Source of the DNA: Baylisascaris procyonis | Taxonomy: Eukaryota; Nematoda; Chromadorea; Rhabditida; Ascarididae | Assembly: GCA_037389465.1 (NCBI GenBank) | Contig: JAZARR010000297.1 | Coordinates: 372,001-436,000, forward strand | DNA: 64,000 nucleotides | Reading direction: 5' to 3' | In this document: in pieces, positions 23,001 through 36,150 of the stretch | How positions within the stretch are numbered: the stretch's first letter is position 1 | How the letters are laid out: each line of letters opens with the position of its first letter | Position numbers and translations under genes: made by a program | Notes under the pieces: generated by a model | Database searches by the model: none | Told to the model about the DNA's origin: nothing | The model's input: the letters and a program-made list of their open reading frames with translations, nothing else

Positions 23001-25534
23001 CCCAACATTTCATATTAGATGAATATCATATCCGAAAGAAATTATGCTTAGGATTTTTACTAACAATAAAAGACGATAACGGAATTTTTCCTTTGAAGCT
23101 TATTAATCAAAGTTTATATTCGTATACGGCAAAAAAATATTGAATACAAACCTTACGTTTTTCGTAGACAGACATCAACGCACACGTTTCGGTATAATAA
23201 TGTAACATTTTGCTTTTCTCTTCGTTCAACTCTTTCATCCTCTTTTTGATCATCTTTTGACAGACTTTCTGTAAATGCATCGAAATATTGAACTTATGCA
23301 CTAATTTACATATTAGAAAAATATAAACTTTATTATTTCTTTGCATATTATTATATTGCATGCTAACCACACATAACCAAATATGATATTTGCATAATTC
23401 TGCACCTTACGTTACGACGAGATGGACAGGTAGATAGGCTAACGTATTACAACAGCTCATCCGATGACTATACACGATGACAGCGTATGCATTTTGGATT
23501 GCATTAAAGCTCGTTTCGGTTTGTTCACTGAAGCCCCTATTTGACGTGATATAAATAGATGTAACATTTCTCTCTCAAAATATTCCGAAAAATACAGTCG
23601 TTCACTCAATGTAAGTTTGCATCTCAAAGCGTCATAGAAATTTGCATAATTTCCCATTCACTCACAAATAAAATAATCAAGACGAATTCTACTTACATAA
23701 TTTAGCCATTCAACTTCTGATCTTAGCCGGCGTTCTTGTTCACATGCCGCAGTTGCATTCGATACGGATGCACTCCTTAACATTTATATTTTTTAGAACA
23801 TCTTTTTTTATCTTTCACCGACTTTTCGCTTTGACCAGTTAAACACACCCTCAAACATTCATCCGGCATATCAGTTCAATATTCCACCACTAAACCTGAC
23901 GGGCACATAGACACTGTTCAGCATCCAAAGGTTCATCCATCTATAGAATGGAAACCTTTCAGAGAATATTCGGAGTTAAACGACAACCACCACATGACTA
24001 CCTTGTGTGGTCCGCACCATATACTGCACTCCGTTAACCTCCTCCTCCCCTCAGTAAGGTGGGCAGAGGGAAGAAGGATCAAAAAGCCATCGGAGATCCA
24101 GCAGAAATTGAAAAAAATTAAGATGCTTAGGAAAAAAAGGAAAACAAAAGAAATGCAAAGCTTCCATTGAACATTGAAAAAATAAAGAAAATTGATTTTA
24201 AAAGGTAGGAAAAGCATGCTTAAAACATTATCAAAAGTGCTATAGCTAAGTAATCATGTATGTTTTATGAAGGTGAGATATTTTTCTTGCCCAATATGAT
24301 TTAAGAAAAAGAGAGAATGCGAGAAAAACGATAAAATGACGTTTCAGATGCAACACAACAATTTAATTGAAAGTAAAAGGACTTCTAAGTGTGACCTACA
24401 TTAAAACAACATCGACGCATCATCATTTATCAACAACTAATGGCATAACAACGAAAAAGAACATCTTATAAACTCACACATATGACGATACCGAAGAGGA
24501 ACTCGTAGTAGGGAATAGCTGTCCAAGATTGTTTTCCACATCACCGTCACACATCAACCATTCCGCAGGTACACCACCAATGGGGTCCATCCGGTCAGCA
24601 TATTTAGCGCGTAAGCTCGAATTTGTCGGTTCATTGAGCTCAAGCCTTTCATTCCTATAAACCAAAAAAAAAATTTAAATAACAAACTTGCGGTTATTAC
24701 TTGAATTGAGTAATAGGAAGGTATTGGTAAGTTACGAAATCATATTTAAATGCCTTTAAAATATTTAACAAAAAAAAAATATGGAAATACAACATGCACC
24801 AAAACACGGGTCAGTATTTTTAGAAAAAACTTTAGCAACATCCCTAATTGGTCAGTATTGACAATGCCACTGCGTTCTTCTTTAAATTGTGAGTTTACTT
24901 CACAAGAAATGACTTAAGTTAAATTTTTATAGATATGGCAAGCGTCCTTGTAGTATGGAATAGCATCGCTGAAGCTTAATAGGGATGTCCTTCTAAATTC
25001 GTCTATGGTAAACATATGCAGCATTTGCAAGAATTCAGCATTTTATTCAATTCCAGCTCATGCGCATTAATCAATTCTTTAACGAAATGCAGCAATAATC
25101 ACTCCATAGGCGATGAATGAAGTGCCAAAAAAACAGAGAAAAAGTTGTGCTCATAAAGTGGGACGTGGATGATAAGTGATAACTGAAGATGATCAATCAG
25201 GTATCAGTTACTTGGAAACCAAGTAAAGGACATATTCTATATAAGTTAAAATAGATTTTGGGAAAAAAATATGCTAGGGATTTTAGTTCATCATAACATT
25301 GCGCAAACGTGCAACTTTTAATAGCGTGCAAAAATGTGACTTATGGATCATACGGAAAAAACATATATACTTGTTTCATTGCGATAGCACTATACCATTT
25401 AGTAACCGACCTTTGTAAAAACGATGTCGCACTACTATATTCAAAGTTGTCTGTAATGCCTTCATCATCCATCAACTCTTCGGCTGGAACAGGGCCATTT
25501 GAATGTTCGAGCATTGCTTCTCCACACCTGAGGT
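20005..25534 (-). CDS. Unrecognised protein with basic helical region, 3' part of gene
   Basis: Exons in transcript order: 25534-25411, 24654-24478, 23775-23697, 23268-23157, 22540-22401, 20686-20590, (a possible 16-nt exon near 20388-20403) and 20101-20005 (TAG). Phases agree at each joint (2, 2, 0, 1, 0, 1, 2). Pieces read EELMDDEGITDNFEYSSATS; ADRMDPIGGVPAEWLMCDG; ERRLRSEVEWLNY; KKRMKELNEEKSKMLHYYTE; LKKRQRRKAARKRMKEAKRR; RSRSMSDISNRSS; and a C-terminus RIVAEEMNIMSEVG ending in AEIPVK. The middle (RRLRSEVEW to KEAKRR) is charged and likely helical or coiled coil, with a strongly basic block that could bind nucleic acid, membrane or serve as a nuclear signal. Ser-rich flanks may be phosphorylated. 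The 5' end lies above 25534. I do not recognise the family. The acceptors at 23775 and 20686 are poor. Confidence 0.55.
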
Positions 25535-25708
25535 CTGAAAATAAGAAAATTATTGTCGTTAAGGCAACGTGACGATGAGACTTCGCCCATTACTCTCACT
25601 CTAATATCGTGTGGCATGTCATTTCTCATTTATTCTCGAGTCCAACGGTGTGCGAAAATGGTTTAAGGTTAAATACTCTTCGCAAAGAACTCAAAAATCA
25701 TAGTGGGG

Positions 25709-25739
25709 ATGGCGGGGGGTGGGGGGAGGGAGGATGGGT
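25709..25739 (+). repeat. G-rich run
   Basis: GGCGGGGGGTGGGGGGAGGG-type tract with at least four G-runs; strong G-quadruplex potential in an otherwise AT-rich stretch. Confidence 0.6.
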
Positions 25740-28074
25740 GTACGATGACTGACGATCGACTGTAATGATGTGGACGTATGTGACGCATTACGGTAGATGC
25801 GAAACAGCATCGACTCTTTGCACCACCTTGTTGGCACTTCATTACTCCTCTCGTAGATTCATAAGTTTTCAAGCCTACCTTGCTACCGATGATGTATCAC
25901 GAGGTGGTTTGTACTTATGCAATTTTATGATGACAAGAAAAATAGATGTACAGTGGAAAAACATCTTTGGCAATATTCCAATTCGGGAAATTTGGCTTCG
26001 ACATTTCCCAAAAAGAGTTTAATTAAGCTTTCTAGTGAATTCGAAAATGGGAAAATATTCTTTCGAAAGGAAATGAATAAGCTAAATTTATTTCATATTT
26101 TCGAAATTACATCTGTCAATGAATTGTTCTATGAAAATAAATCCGTTGATGATTGGAAAATCATCATGTCGGTGATACTAATAACCTAGAAACTTATTAC
26201 CTTTACTTGATGAAATTATGGATATGTAACGCACGAGAGGGGATGGTTCTTATCCGAGATCTAAAGTCTTTGTGAGAGCTATTGTAAGCAGTGATTTTTT
26301 GCATATGCAAATTTATGATGGCATATAAGGAATAGAAAAATGCGTTAGAAAAGGGATAAAAGGATTTCAAATCGTTGTATTTCAACGTAACATATCAATC
26401 GATTGCTCACAAATTCAAAAACATCTACTAAATGCCTCCCTTCTAAAAAACCGACCGGTCACATCAATTTAATTATACATTTATTCTTGATCCGTAATAG
26501 ACAGGTTGCACAGAAAAATCGACACAGAGGCTTTATGGCATCTTTAATTTTTCAACAAGTGGTACAAAATTAAGAAACAGCAGCTAAACCCATCGTACAG
26601 AGAAGATCTAATAAATTCCATCGTTATAGTTGCTGCTGGTCTCGTAAACTGAAGTTATGGAGTGATAAGACAAGCAGACAATAAATTCATCTAGATTTAA
26701 AGCCGAAACATTCCTCTAAAATTCATAAATTAGAAAGCAGTGGAATAGTACGATATGTCGAACTTTAATAACATCACTAAATTTCTTACTAATTCACTCT
26801 TCAATACGGCGAAAAAAAGAAGGAAAAAAAGGACCACCCACCGAGTAAATTATCAACAAATCCATCTTCATAGCAATGCAAATCCATTCGTTAGTAAATA
26901 AAACGACGACGCAATTTTTTCCGTCGCTACTGATTCACTGTCAACAAATCATCGTGGAACGCTTTGACGCGCTATGAAATAAAACGTTAATGTTTAGAAG
27001 TTTGCAACTCAAAAATTAAAACATTTGCATAAAATTTATAGTCTTATATTTCCAACATGCAACTGCATATCCATAATTCTAAGGGAAACATTTCAACTCT
27101 CATATCTATACTCTATTTTCTGTATCAAAAATCCTTCAATTAATATCTCAAAGCATACTGTACTTGCATCAAATAAAGGACGTGATTTGCATAGTAAATC
27201 CTGGACATTTTCATCCAGAACAACTAATGCATAAATAGGTGTTGCCGTATTGACTGATAAAAAGACAGGTAGAGAGGTGTGGCGTGATTGTCTTTGAATA
27301 TGGGCAAGTTAGGAGGTGAGCTAGATGATGAAACATGATATTTATTCACTGCACAAAGTAGTTTAATGAGTAAAAAATAACTTGCGAAATTGAAATCACT
27401 GAAATAAGCGCATAGACCGCCGACAAGTAAAGCTAAAAGTACATACACCGCCGACAGGTAAATTCCTGTCATTGTCCTTTCTTAAAGTTGTCGCCCACAT
27501 AAGGGATATTTCTTGATTGAATTGTTAAATTTACTTTATTTCGTCTTTGTAAATTGCAATTCTTCTATGGGTGAATTCATATAGAGGCGATGAAAATAGC
27601 CAATAGAGTATAGGAATTGAAATTTCAATAAACGATAGTTTTATTAGGCAGAATATTATCTATACAAATCGCATTTATAACTCCACATATATTCTGATCG
27701 TTTTTTTTTCTTTAGTTTTCAGCTTTAGTTATTAATGTTAGATCATAATACTAAGCGTGCATTCTTCTCTTATCCTTTCCTTCTAGTGGCTGCAAATAAC
27801 CCCCCAATAGGTTGGCAGTAATTCATCATGAATGACGTCGAAGAACAATAGAAGACTCAGGAGAATTCATTAGCTTCTAAGAAGTTTTCTTTAGCATCGA
27901 GAAATGAATCTATATAGAATCTTGAGTGTGTCAATGTGATGTCCAAGACGATGGACAAACACATTCATATTTCTGCATCAATAGACAATTGTGGCAATAT
28001 TAATATGGTTGTCGAACCCTCGTTATAGTGTCCACTATTTCAATATGATGGCCATTCGTCTCACTCTCCTTTCA

Positions 28075-28282
28075 AGTGTACACTCTCACATTTGCCCTTG
28101 GCGCTTTTCGTGTCGCGCTTTCTGCAGACAGCTTGTACTCTTTGAAAGCGTTGCTGCCAGCCGGCCTAGAGACACCGTCGATTGTGGAGCGATAGACGAC
28201 CACAGATGCTCGACGTTCCGATGCAGTTACCATTAGGTGAGCGTGTGCCTCTATGTTATTCGCATCCTCGATATGCGTCTTC
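28075..28282 (-). CDS. Small open frame in a GC-rich island, doubtful
   Basis: Minus-strand frame starting MKTHIEDANNIEAHAHL and ending with NVRVYT then TGA. The block is clearly richer in GC than its surroundings, which suggests constraint, but the peptide resembles nothing I know. A donor-like ATG|GTAACT follows AHLM, so it may be a first exon of the minus-strand gene at 20-25.5 kb. It could also be regulatory DNA. Confidence 0.25.
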
Positions 28283-29074
28283 ATCGGCAATTCGATCGTT
28301 GCCACTCACTTGGCCAAGTTTCCATTTTTTTTTCGCGCATTTCTTGCATCATTAGACTCCGTTTTGTGGTTTTTTCTCATATAATTCAATAGTTTACTAT
28401 ATCTTTGGAATTTAGCGCTAGAAACTTGTGGAAAAACTCCAATAATATGGGGAACTTGAAGTTTCTTTGCATATTCGATCACAAGCTGCTGTTAGCTATG
28501 AGACAAGCAATCGGAGCAGTTCATCCAAATCGGGTCTTAATCGGCTCGTCTCTGTCGGGGAAACTCTAAATATGGTGATTCCCCATTTTATAGGAAAGAA
28601 AAATTCAAAAAAAAACGAAGGCTAAGACGTAACATTTCGACGACCTTGTTCACTAACATATAGGTTTATAGTATCAGAGAAACGATCACTTTAAACAATG
28701 ATTTCGATCAAAAAAAAAAAAAATCAATAAATCGAACATGAAAATATTCAGAGCATTATTTCTACTTGGAAAGGATTTCTGATGATATATTTCTTAACAC
28801 AGAGTTTTATGCATCTTGGTCCTATGGTTTCTGCTGAACTATAGACGAAAAGAATCGATTGGACTTTAATCGGTTTGCTTCGAATAGGACTAGATTGAAC
28901 TTCATGCAATTTTTCTACCTTTTTTTTTGTCTTCAATGTGAAATTTATTTTATTCGATATTCGTCGAGTCTATGTGTTCGAAAAATTCGAGCTATTATAA
29001 TTCTGTCACATTCAGTTGATATTTTTCGTTTTTAAGGGTGGATACCATTTGAAAATTGTTCAATTATTTCTTAA

Positions 29075-29076
<2 letters not shown>

Positions 29077-29111
<35 letters not shown>
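29077..29111. repeat. (TA)n tract upstream of a start codon
   Basis: About 17 TA copies ending 22 bp before the ATG of the plus-strand gene at 29134. Confidence 0.9.
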
Positions 29112-29114
<3 letters not shown>

Positions 29115-29133
29115 CTTACAATAGTTTTTTGAA

Positions 29134-30222
29134 ATGGCCAAATCGCGTCACTTCAAAGAGACTCGATTATTGCGGCAAAAGCATTCACAACGTTTCCTTA
29201 GTGAAGCAAATACGATGGTTGATGGAGAGCGTTCCTGCATAAATACGGTAATTTGCGACTCTCTTTAAATTTTCCTCCACTTTTTATAGAATATGAAACA
29301 ATGCATTGCGTAATTAAATGAACGATATAGGGGATTATTCATGATTTCAACGAATAAATATTTGCATTATAACGGAAATAACCTTCATATTTTAAAGGAA
29401 AATAGTATGGCCATTGTGAAGTTCATCTGTACAAATCACACCGAAAAATTAAATCTTCTAATATTTGAATATGTTAATTTTTGAAGGAAATTCTTGAAAC
29501 TTTTGCAAAATTATTTGTCAATATTGTGATGATCGATAGTATCTAAAACAATATTTGCGTATTGTTATCAATCGCAATGCTGTTTCAACAAAGCTAACGA
29601 GCTGTTTTATGAAGCGAAGGAGATCCACATTGATGTTAGAATCTCAAAAAACTAAGCAATCGAACTTCCCATCTCCGATTGCTTTGCACTACTATTGCAG
29701 ATATCCTCGAATGAGATCGTCACTGAAGAGAAATGCAACATTCATTCGTCGACGGATTTTCATAGCGAATGTACTCCAGATTTGGAAAGCGCTGTGAATC
29801 CATTTCTAGCGAAAAATAGTACAAGAACGGATCAGCTAAGAACTGTTAATAACCTATCGGGTTCAGTCAGTAATACGCATGAAACTAGCGCCGTCCATCC
29901 ATCTGAAGGTCCTACTTTAAGCGCTGAAACTATTGGAATTCGTGAGGTTAGCATGCTACTGTTTTCATTTTAATGCGTTTTTTTGTAAGCAATTCGAGGA
30001 AACTCATAGTAAAAGCGCTATACCTCATATATCCCTAAGGCCTCACTGTAAGTTGGTAGTATCAACTAATGGAACATAATATTTTCAGTTACAATATTGA
30101 ATAATATCTATTTACGACTTTAGTATGCAATTAATCGGTTATAAATAAATTATTGAACTTTTTTACGGTACTGGTTTGTTCGAAGATGAAATTCATGTTT
30201 TATTTTGAATGTGTAAGTCATT

Positions 30223-30300
<78 letters not shown>

Positions 30301-33300
30301 CAGCAGCTCTAACTTTACTTCCAGAGGTTGACCTCAGAGGTAAAACAAGAAAAAACGAGCAAATATCAGATGATGTGTCATATACATATGATGACTAGAG
30401 TTAGAAAGCACGAAATATATCCTAAACGAAGAAAACATAACACAGCCACATATACGTTAAATATAATTTCTCAAATAGCATAATTATAAGGCTCTCTATT
30501 AAACACATATGATGATGCTTTGATTTACTTCATTAATGATTTGGTTATGTGATGACACATTGTCGTCATCGTCATATAATGGCATATTTAAAGCAAAATA
30601 AATGTTAAAATTTGCATAGTAAATTTTCATAACCACATTGAGGTTTATCTTCAAAAATAGATATGGTACAATGCTGCTAAGGAAAAAAGATTTCCCTTTA
30701 ATACCGTTACTCGGCTATTTCAAACTTTATTATACGACATATTTTATATTTCTCAACTTAAGTCGGTATGCATATGACACTTGATCGTATAGTTTTGGCA
30801 TTTGCTAATTTCCTTACTATTTTATATTAGTAACGATTGAGGTGGAAAAAAATAAAAGAAAGAAACACAACAAGAAAAGCATTCGATGTGGAATACACGG
30901 TTTAATGTAAGCAATTTGCAGTTGACAGTGGGCGAATTACTACTTGGTCGACAACAACAACTCAATGTATTGCGGCGTTTGAAACAACGAATGCAACTAC
31001 AAAAACTCAATGATTCAAATACAACTACGGACGAGTTGAATTGCGGCGAATCGTTTCGTAGAAGATATCAACGTTCAATGACATCAACAAACGATGAAAT
31101 CGCCAAACCGATGACTGCACTTACCCTCGGGGAACTCTATCGTAAATCTTGGGCACAACGTCCAGCGGTGAAACGTTTTGATGCGAACGATTTCATTCGA
31201 ATGCATTCAGCTGAAACTGCTAAATCGAAGATCACATTACGAAGGTAGTGATCAAGATCAATTAATAAAAATTAGAGGAGATTGATAGAAAAACACGCAT
31301 GATATGCGCTTTTTTGCATCCCGCTTATCTGACTAAATATTTTTGCAGATTGCCTACAAATAATTGCATCTCTTAGAACAACGTCTTCATAATTTATTTT
31401 AATTAATCTCACCGTTCAAATAAATCTGCGAAAAGATCTTTTCCTAATTAACTCGACAAGTGTAAAATGAAAATCCGACTGATATAAAATATCTGCATAT
31501 TTCTTAGCTTGTTTAAATATCTATAATTCTTATTGGAGCACAAAAATGGGAAATGACATAGGAGACCACCCCTGTGACATCCATTACGTCCGTCGAATTC
31601 CATGATCCTATCTATAATGATGTTCAATTGATACTAATGGACAGACAAGCACGCGCATAAATACACACAGAGACGACATACAGACGCATATATTCACAAA
31701 AATACGACACTCAGGCATACACATACACATAGACATGATGCAGCCGTAGTATATTTGAGCGAAGAAAAACTGCAGAATTGCATATCGCGTCTATAGCACT
31801 CGTAGATATTAGAGATGGTAAGCGAATCTTAGTTATCAAGCAAAATCTCGGTTAATTCTTCCGACATACGTTATAATCCTCTACTGAGAGCATAAAACTC
31901 TCTCTTATTGTATAGTTTCATTCCTTTCTAAATTTTTGAAAAAATATAATTAAAAATTTAAATTAATATATCACCTTATAGGAAGCATCGAATACTAATG
32001 AACGATAAAGCAGACGTAAAATGCGAATCTTCTTCATACAGCGATTCGAGTAACACCAACGAATGCTCTCTTTATAACTTATTTGCCACTAATTTCTCTT
32101 ATTCAACCACCGAGACACGGGAAGGAAGTGCTTCAAATCAGAAGGATAGACGAGGAAGTGATGCTGTGCATGAAACCAACGTACAGAATTCATCGACTCC
32201 GCAAGGTACCATATTTCAAGCGCCCATTGATGGTCGCGGAAATGCATCTTTGAGCATGAGCATATGCGAGATTCCTGCTTCACAATTTTTATCCTTATCG
32301 GAAAACCCACTTACGCCAAAAGTATTTCATGAGACGATATCATGGATGCAACGTCAATCGGAGCTCGCCGAGCAAGAACCTTTCGAGGATTACTTATCTG
32401 CCACTATTTCCCATCTTTCTTCTGGAAGCGAATTTGAACTAAAAGAGGTTAGATATTATAATTATTACAAATTTCCCAATAAACTCAAATTCCAATCTTT
32501 TTTGGTTAGATTCTCGTTAGTCTTTCAAAAAACTATTACACTTAAAAGATGATAATGAGCTAAATAATTGAATATATGCATATACATATATTTTTTTTTC
32601 GAATTAAAAAATTTCATCTTTATAAGGTGACCAGTAAACGTGTAGCGAGTATCTACTAAGTGAAAAAAAGGATTCTCAAAACGAATTTCCTATATGCGAT
32701 TAGCAAATAGATCCCTTTTTTAGTCTTTTTTTTAGCGTTTACTTATTCCTTGCTCGTATCACTTCGATTCCCATTCGACTTATGCCATCATCATCGATAA
32801 ACAATTAAGATACCTAATTTCAGGAAAAAGGCACTCCCAAAAAAGTACCCAAAACAGTAAAACTAAGCAATACACAACGAAGAAGCTCTATGAAATCTAA
32901 TCGACAGGTAAAAGAAAGTCAATCGACTAGTATTTCCATCTTATAATATGAGTACCTTTTTGAAAGAGGCGAAACCTATGGGAATTAATTTTTCTTGATG
33001 TGAATCATAGGAAAAAATATAGGTAAGTTCGATGACATAAACCTCAGCTGAACTTATAAATCCCTATGTTATCCCACAAAATCCCTATGCGTGTAAGTAA
33101 ATAACTTACTTAGTAAGTAGAAGCGTGTGAGTAAAGTAAATGCAGATAAAAACTGGAAAATCCTTAATTCGATGGTTTTTTTCGCTGCATCATTCCATTA
33201 TATGAAATCGTAAAAATATCGTACTTTGTTGCAACTATTCTTTAAATATCAAAAAATTTGATATTATAAATAATGTTAAATATTTATTCCTTTTATTAAT

Positions 33301-34703
33301 AACCCTAATGAATGCTCTACAAATGAAGTGAATGCTCTACAGACGAATGCCCTACAAAATTAGTAGGATACGGTCTTCATCTCGATTCCGAAAAACTCAT
33401 AAATTGAAGAATTTACAGATTTTGCAACAATTTATACTATCCAATTCGTTATCTTATAGAGAGTATTTTTAAGTCTTGAATGATCTCTAGAATAGTCTTA
33501 ATTATAGCCCAATATTATTTCGTATCGCTTTCAATGAGAAAAGAATCGGCATAATTGAGGTAAAAGAAAACAAAGACGATAAGAACTCAACTAACGAGCA
33601 AAAAACTATCAAACTGCTGCGGAAAGATGGCAAATATGATCAAGAAGCAGTGAATGGTGATTCGAAAAAGTTGGATAAAGCGAACAATATCAAAATTCAA
33701 AATGCAAACCTTAGTTATTCAAGCGTTAACTATAGCCGAACTGAAAAGGAAAAAACGATTTCGGAAGCGTCAAGGTTAGTATTTTATTCATATGCTTTGT
33801 TTTCTTGTATATTCTAGCTAATAGCATTTCTAAATCCCATGGTTATATCCATCTATATCCCTTTCGATCCCCTCATATCCTATTTCATTGCCATTTTCGA
33901 GGTATTTTCAAAGGCAATGCAAAGACGATTCATCGCTGCAGTTGCTTTACAAATCGATTCAGTGACTATTGTAGTTTGTGTATTGAACACCTTAAAACAT
34001 CTTCTGAACACACTGAGAGCAGCATTTCTTCAATATAATCTCATATTAGGAGTGCCTTATCGTCACAAACATACACCTCGAATTATTTTTATGCTCCCAT
34101 TTATTCTGGCCAATTTTGCCATTCGTATTGGCCAATTTTGCCATTTACATGGCCAATTTTGCCATTTATACTGGCCAACTTCTGGCCACCATACTTTGGT
34201 CAACTTCATCGTCGGATCAACTTTAAACACAATAACTAATAAATACGCCGAATAATGTCGTCATATTTTAATTGATTCTTTTGCTTATAAAAAGTCGTCT
34301 TCTTCATAATCAGACCACGATTATATAAAAATCACATCGATGTAAAACCTATAGGTTTCTATAGGTTTCAGAAATTACACTTCTAACTTCGGTAGTCATC
34401 GAGGTTGAAGTCGGCTAGGTATAAATACATGCATATAGATTTGCAAAAGAATATACTAAGGGTGTAATTGTTTTCTGCATAATTCTGCCCGTCATTTTTT
34501 CCAGTGAAGCTCTATCTTGCGATCAAACAACGAACGATTTTGAACGCATAAATATTGACTTAACGCGGCGTATACCAAATGGTGACGCACCTGTTGGACG
34601 TCATGTAGCTGCGAAAAGGCGACAAAAATGTAATGGACCAATAAGATTGGAGGCTAGCCTCAACGTTGAGGATCCTTTTCAACTGAACGGGAGAGACTGT
34701 TAG
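29134..34703 (+). CDS. Unrecognised Ser-rich basic protein, complete, seven exons
   Basis: Exons 29134-29247, 29701-29946, 30922-31244, 31982-32447, 32824-32907, 33539-33774 (the acceptor may instead be at 33559) and 34505-34703 (TAG), with all phases agreeing; about 555 aa. The ATG lies ten bases after an AATAG acceptor-like site (29120-29124), compatible with SL trans-splicing. Seen: an N-terminus MAKSRHFKETRLLRQKHSQR; a Gln/Arg/Leu-rich helix (GELLLGRQQQLNVLRRLKQR) at about residues 123-142; TLTLGELYRKSW-like second copy of the LT(V/L)GEL motif with YRKSWAQRP; a long Ser/Thr-rich middle with one short helical patch; then Lys-rich stretches (EKGTPKKVPKTVK, RRSSMKS) and a basic C-terminus HVAAKRRQKCN. 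No signal peptide or membrane segment. Likely nuclear or cytoskeletal by composition only. I cannot name the family. Confidence 0.75.
30235..30298. repeat. (CT)n followed by (TA)n
   Basis: Compound microsatellite, CT 30235-30256 then TA 30256-30298, inside an intron of the gene at 29134. Confidence 0.95.
34107..34190 (+). repeat. 21-22-bp tandem repeat TGGCCAATTTTGCCAT
   Basis: Copies start at 34107, 34129, 34150 and 34172 (the last degenerate), each with core TGGCCAATTTTGCCAT plus a variable tail. The core is partly palindromic (TGGCCA; TGGC..GCCA). It lies in the last intron of the gene at 29134. Confidence 0.85.
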
Positions 34704-36078
34704 GATATCCGCTTGAAAGTGAAAAGCTTAATCATTCCATCGTTACGTCTTCTTTTTCTAATGTGCAATGGAAAGAGGTATCGATATTGTTGATATGCCA
34801 CCCTACTTGAAGGCTTAATTCACTATGCAAATAATTGCGCCACAAATTTGTATTAACTATAAAAATCGCAACGTTTGTTGAATAGATCGATATATGCGTT
34901 ATCTGCGTTGATTGAATTTTTCGATAGATCAATCAATATTGAAATAATATTCGCCGTAACGATTATATAAGTAATTTATTTGATCTCAACTAGATGACTT
35001 TGAATATTTTGAGAAAAAAATAGTGAATCTCCACCATCTCAATGATCGAAAGTTCTAAGGATGAATCTTAATGGCCATAAATAAACTTTTACAACTTTTT
35101 TTGGTCATTCGCTATTAACATTTACTTCTATGAGTGCAAAACTATCGTATATTAAGCAATTATGCGAATATCACTGAGAGAGGGTTTTGATCTATAAATG
35201 TGCTTTTGGTATTTCAATCGAATATTTTTTTTTTAATCTAAGGTATAGAACGTTTTTATTGGGAACTAGGATTAAAATCAAAGTTGTGTAGGAATTACAT
35301 TAAACTAAATTAGATTAAACTATAATAAGCAGTGTTTCCCCATAGAAATTTGTTGACGCCTCAAAAAAAAAAAAATTCTAAAAAGGATGTCGAAACGATA
35401 TTCTGGGATTTGCCATGGATGTAACTAATTTCTCATGCTATGTTTTATTGGTAGAAAGTTGATTAATCGGTATGATGAAGTTTTTTCTATGTGTAATATC
35501 GTTTGATCTAAATATAACACATTCGCGTGCTATGAGCTTTTAATGCGTCTATTATGAATTATAACAATAAAGAAATTATATAAAGAAATATAATACGTAC
35601 GAAATGCCATCGAAAAGTTCGCGAAACATTTAAAAGGAAATCATATGTTTACAATAAACTAGGCTTTCATGTATTTTATGAAATACGGTTGAGATTTAGT
35701 AAAAAATTGAGAATGGGGAGTCATTATTTCTCTATCTCTGCTCATTTGAAAATGCGGTGACCACCATCCTTTTGTGTTTATGCCAATCAGAAAATGCCTA
35801 TTTATCGCAACCGCATTCGGTTTAAAATATTTGCTTCTTTTCTCTTGTAAATGCTATAAATCGTTTTAGAAGATTTGATTTTTTCTTACGAGAATATATG
35901 TTCCGATTTGAAAGTCCATTTTATCGCAGGTGAGCTGTTAGCATGAGTAGCGATTTCACTTTTCAATGCTCTCAAGCATGTGATAGCATCGGGCGTTTGC
36001 CTAACATGATCCTGGATCGTGTGAGTACAGTATTGACACAGGAACTTAGCCGACGTAGTATCAAGAAAAAGACGTGCG
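34704..36078. other. Intergenic
   Basis: 3' flank of the plus-strand gene; AATAAA at 35080-35085 could be its distal poly(A) signal. Otherwise AT-rich without a gene. Confidence 0.55.
36064..36068 (-). terminator. Pol III terminator of the tRNA
   Basis: Run of five T on the minus strand about 10 bases after the tRNA 3' end. Confidence 0.7.
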
Positions 36079-36150
36079 TGCCTCATGCTGGATTCGAACC
36101 AGCGGCCTTCTGTTTACGAGACAGACGCTCTGCCCCTGAGCCAATGAGGC
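36079..36150 (-). tRNA. tRNA-Thr(CGU)
   Basis: Folds as a complete cloverleaf: 7-bp acceptor GCCTCAT/ATGAGGC, D arm GCTC/GAGC, anticodon stem TCTGT/ACAGA with loop CTCGTAA (anticodon CGT, reads ACG), 5-base variable loop, T arm GCTGG/CCAGC with loop TTCGAAT, discriminator A. Internal A box TGGCTCAGGGG and B box GGTTCGAATCC are intact. No intron; CCA is not encoded, as expected for a nuclear gene. Two plus-strand and minus-strand open frames across it are spurious. Confidence 0.96.

Larger units (their letters stand above)
25535..29133. other. Region between divergent genes
   Basis: Probably holds the 5' exons or promoter of the minus-strand gene and the promoter of the plus-strand gene at 29134. 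Contents: a G-rich run at 25709-25739, a GC-rich block at 28080-28300 with a minus-strand open frame, and (TA)n at 29077-29111. No exon could be placed with confidence. Confidence 0.5.

Noticed and set aside
23457..23657. 66-codon minus-strand frame
   Set aside because: Falls in an intron of the minus-strand gene; the exons on either side join in phase without it and it lacks a good acceptor.
33839..34255. 138-codon plus-strand open frame
   Set aside because: Lies in the last intron of the gene at 29134 and runs through the TGGCCAATTTTGCCAT repeat; no coding signature.
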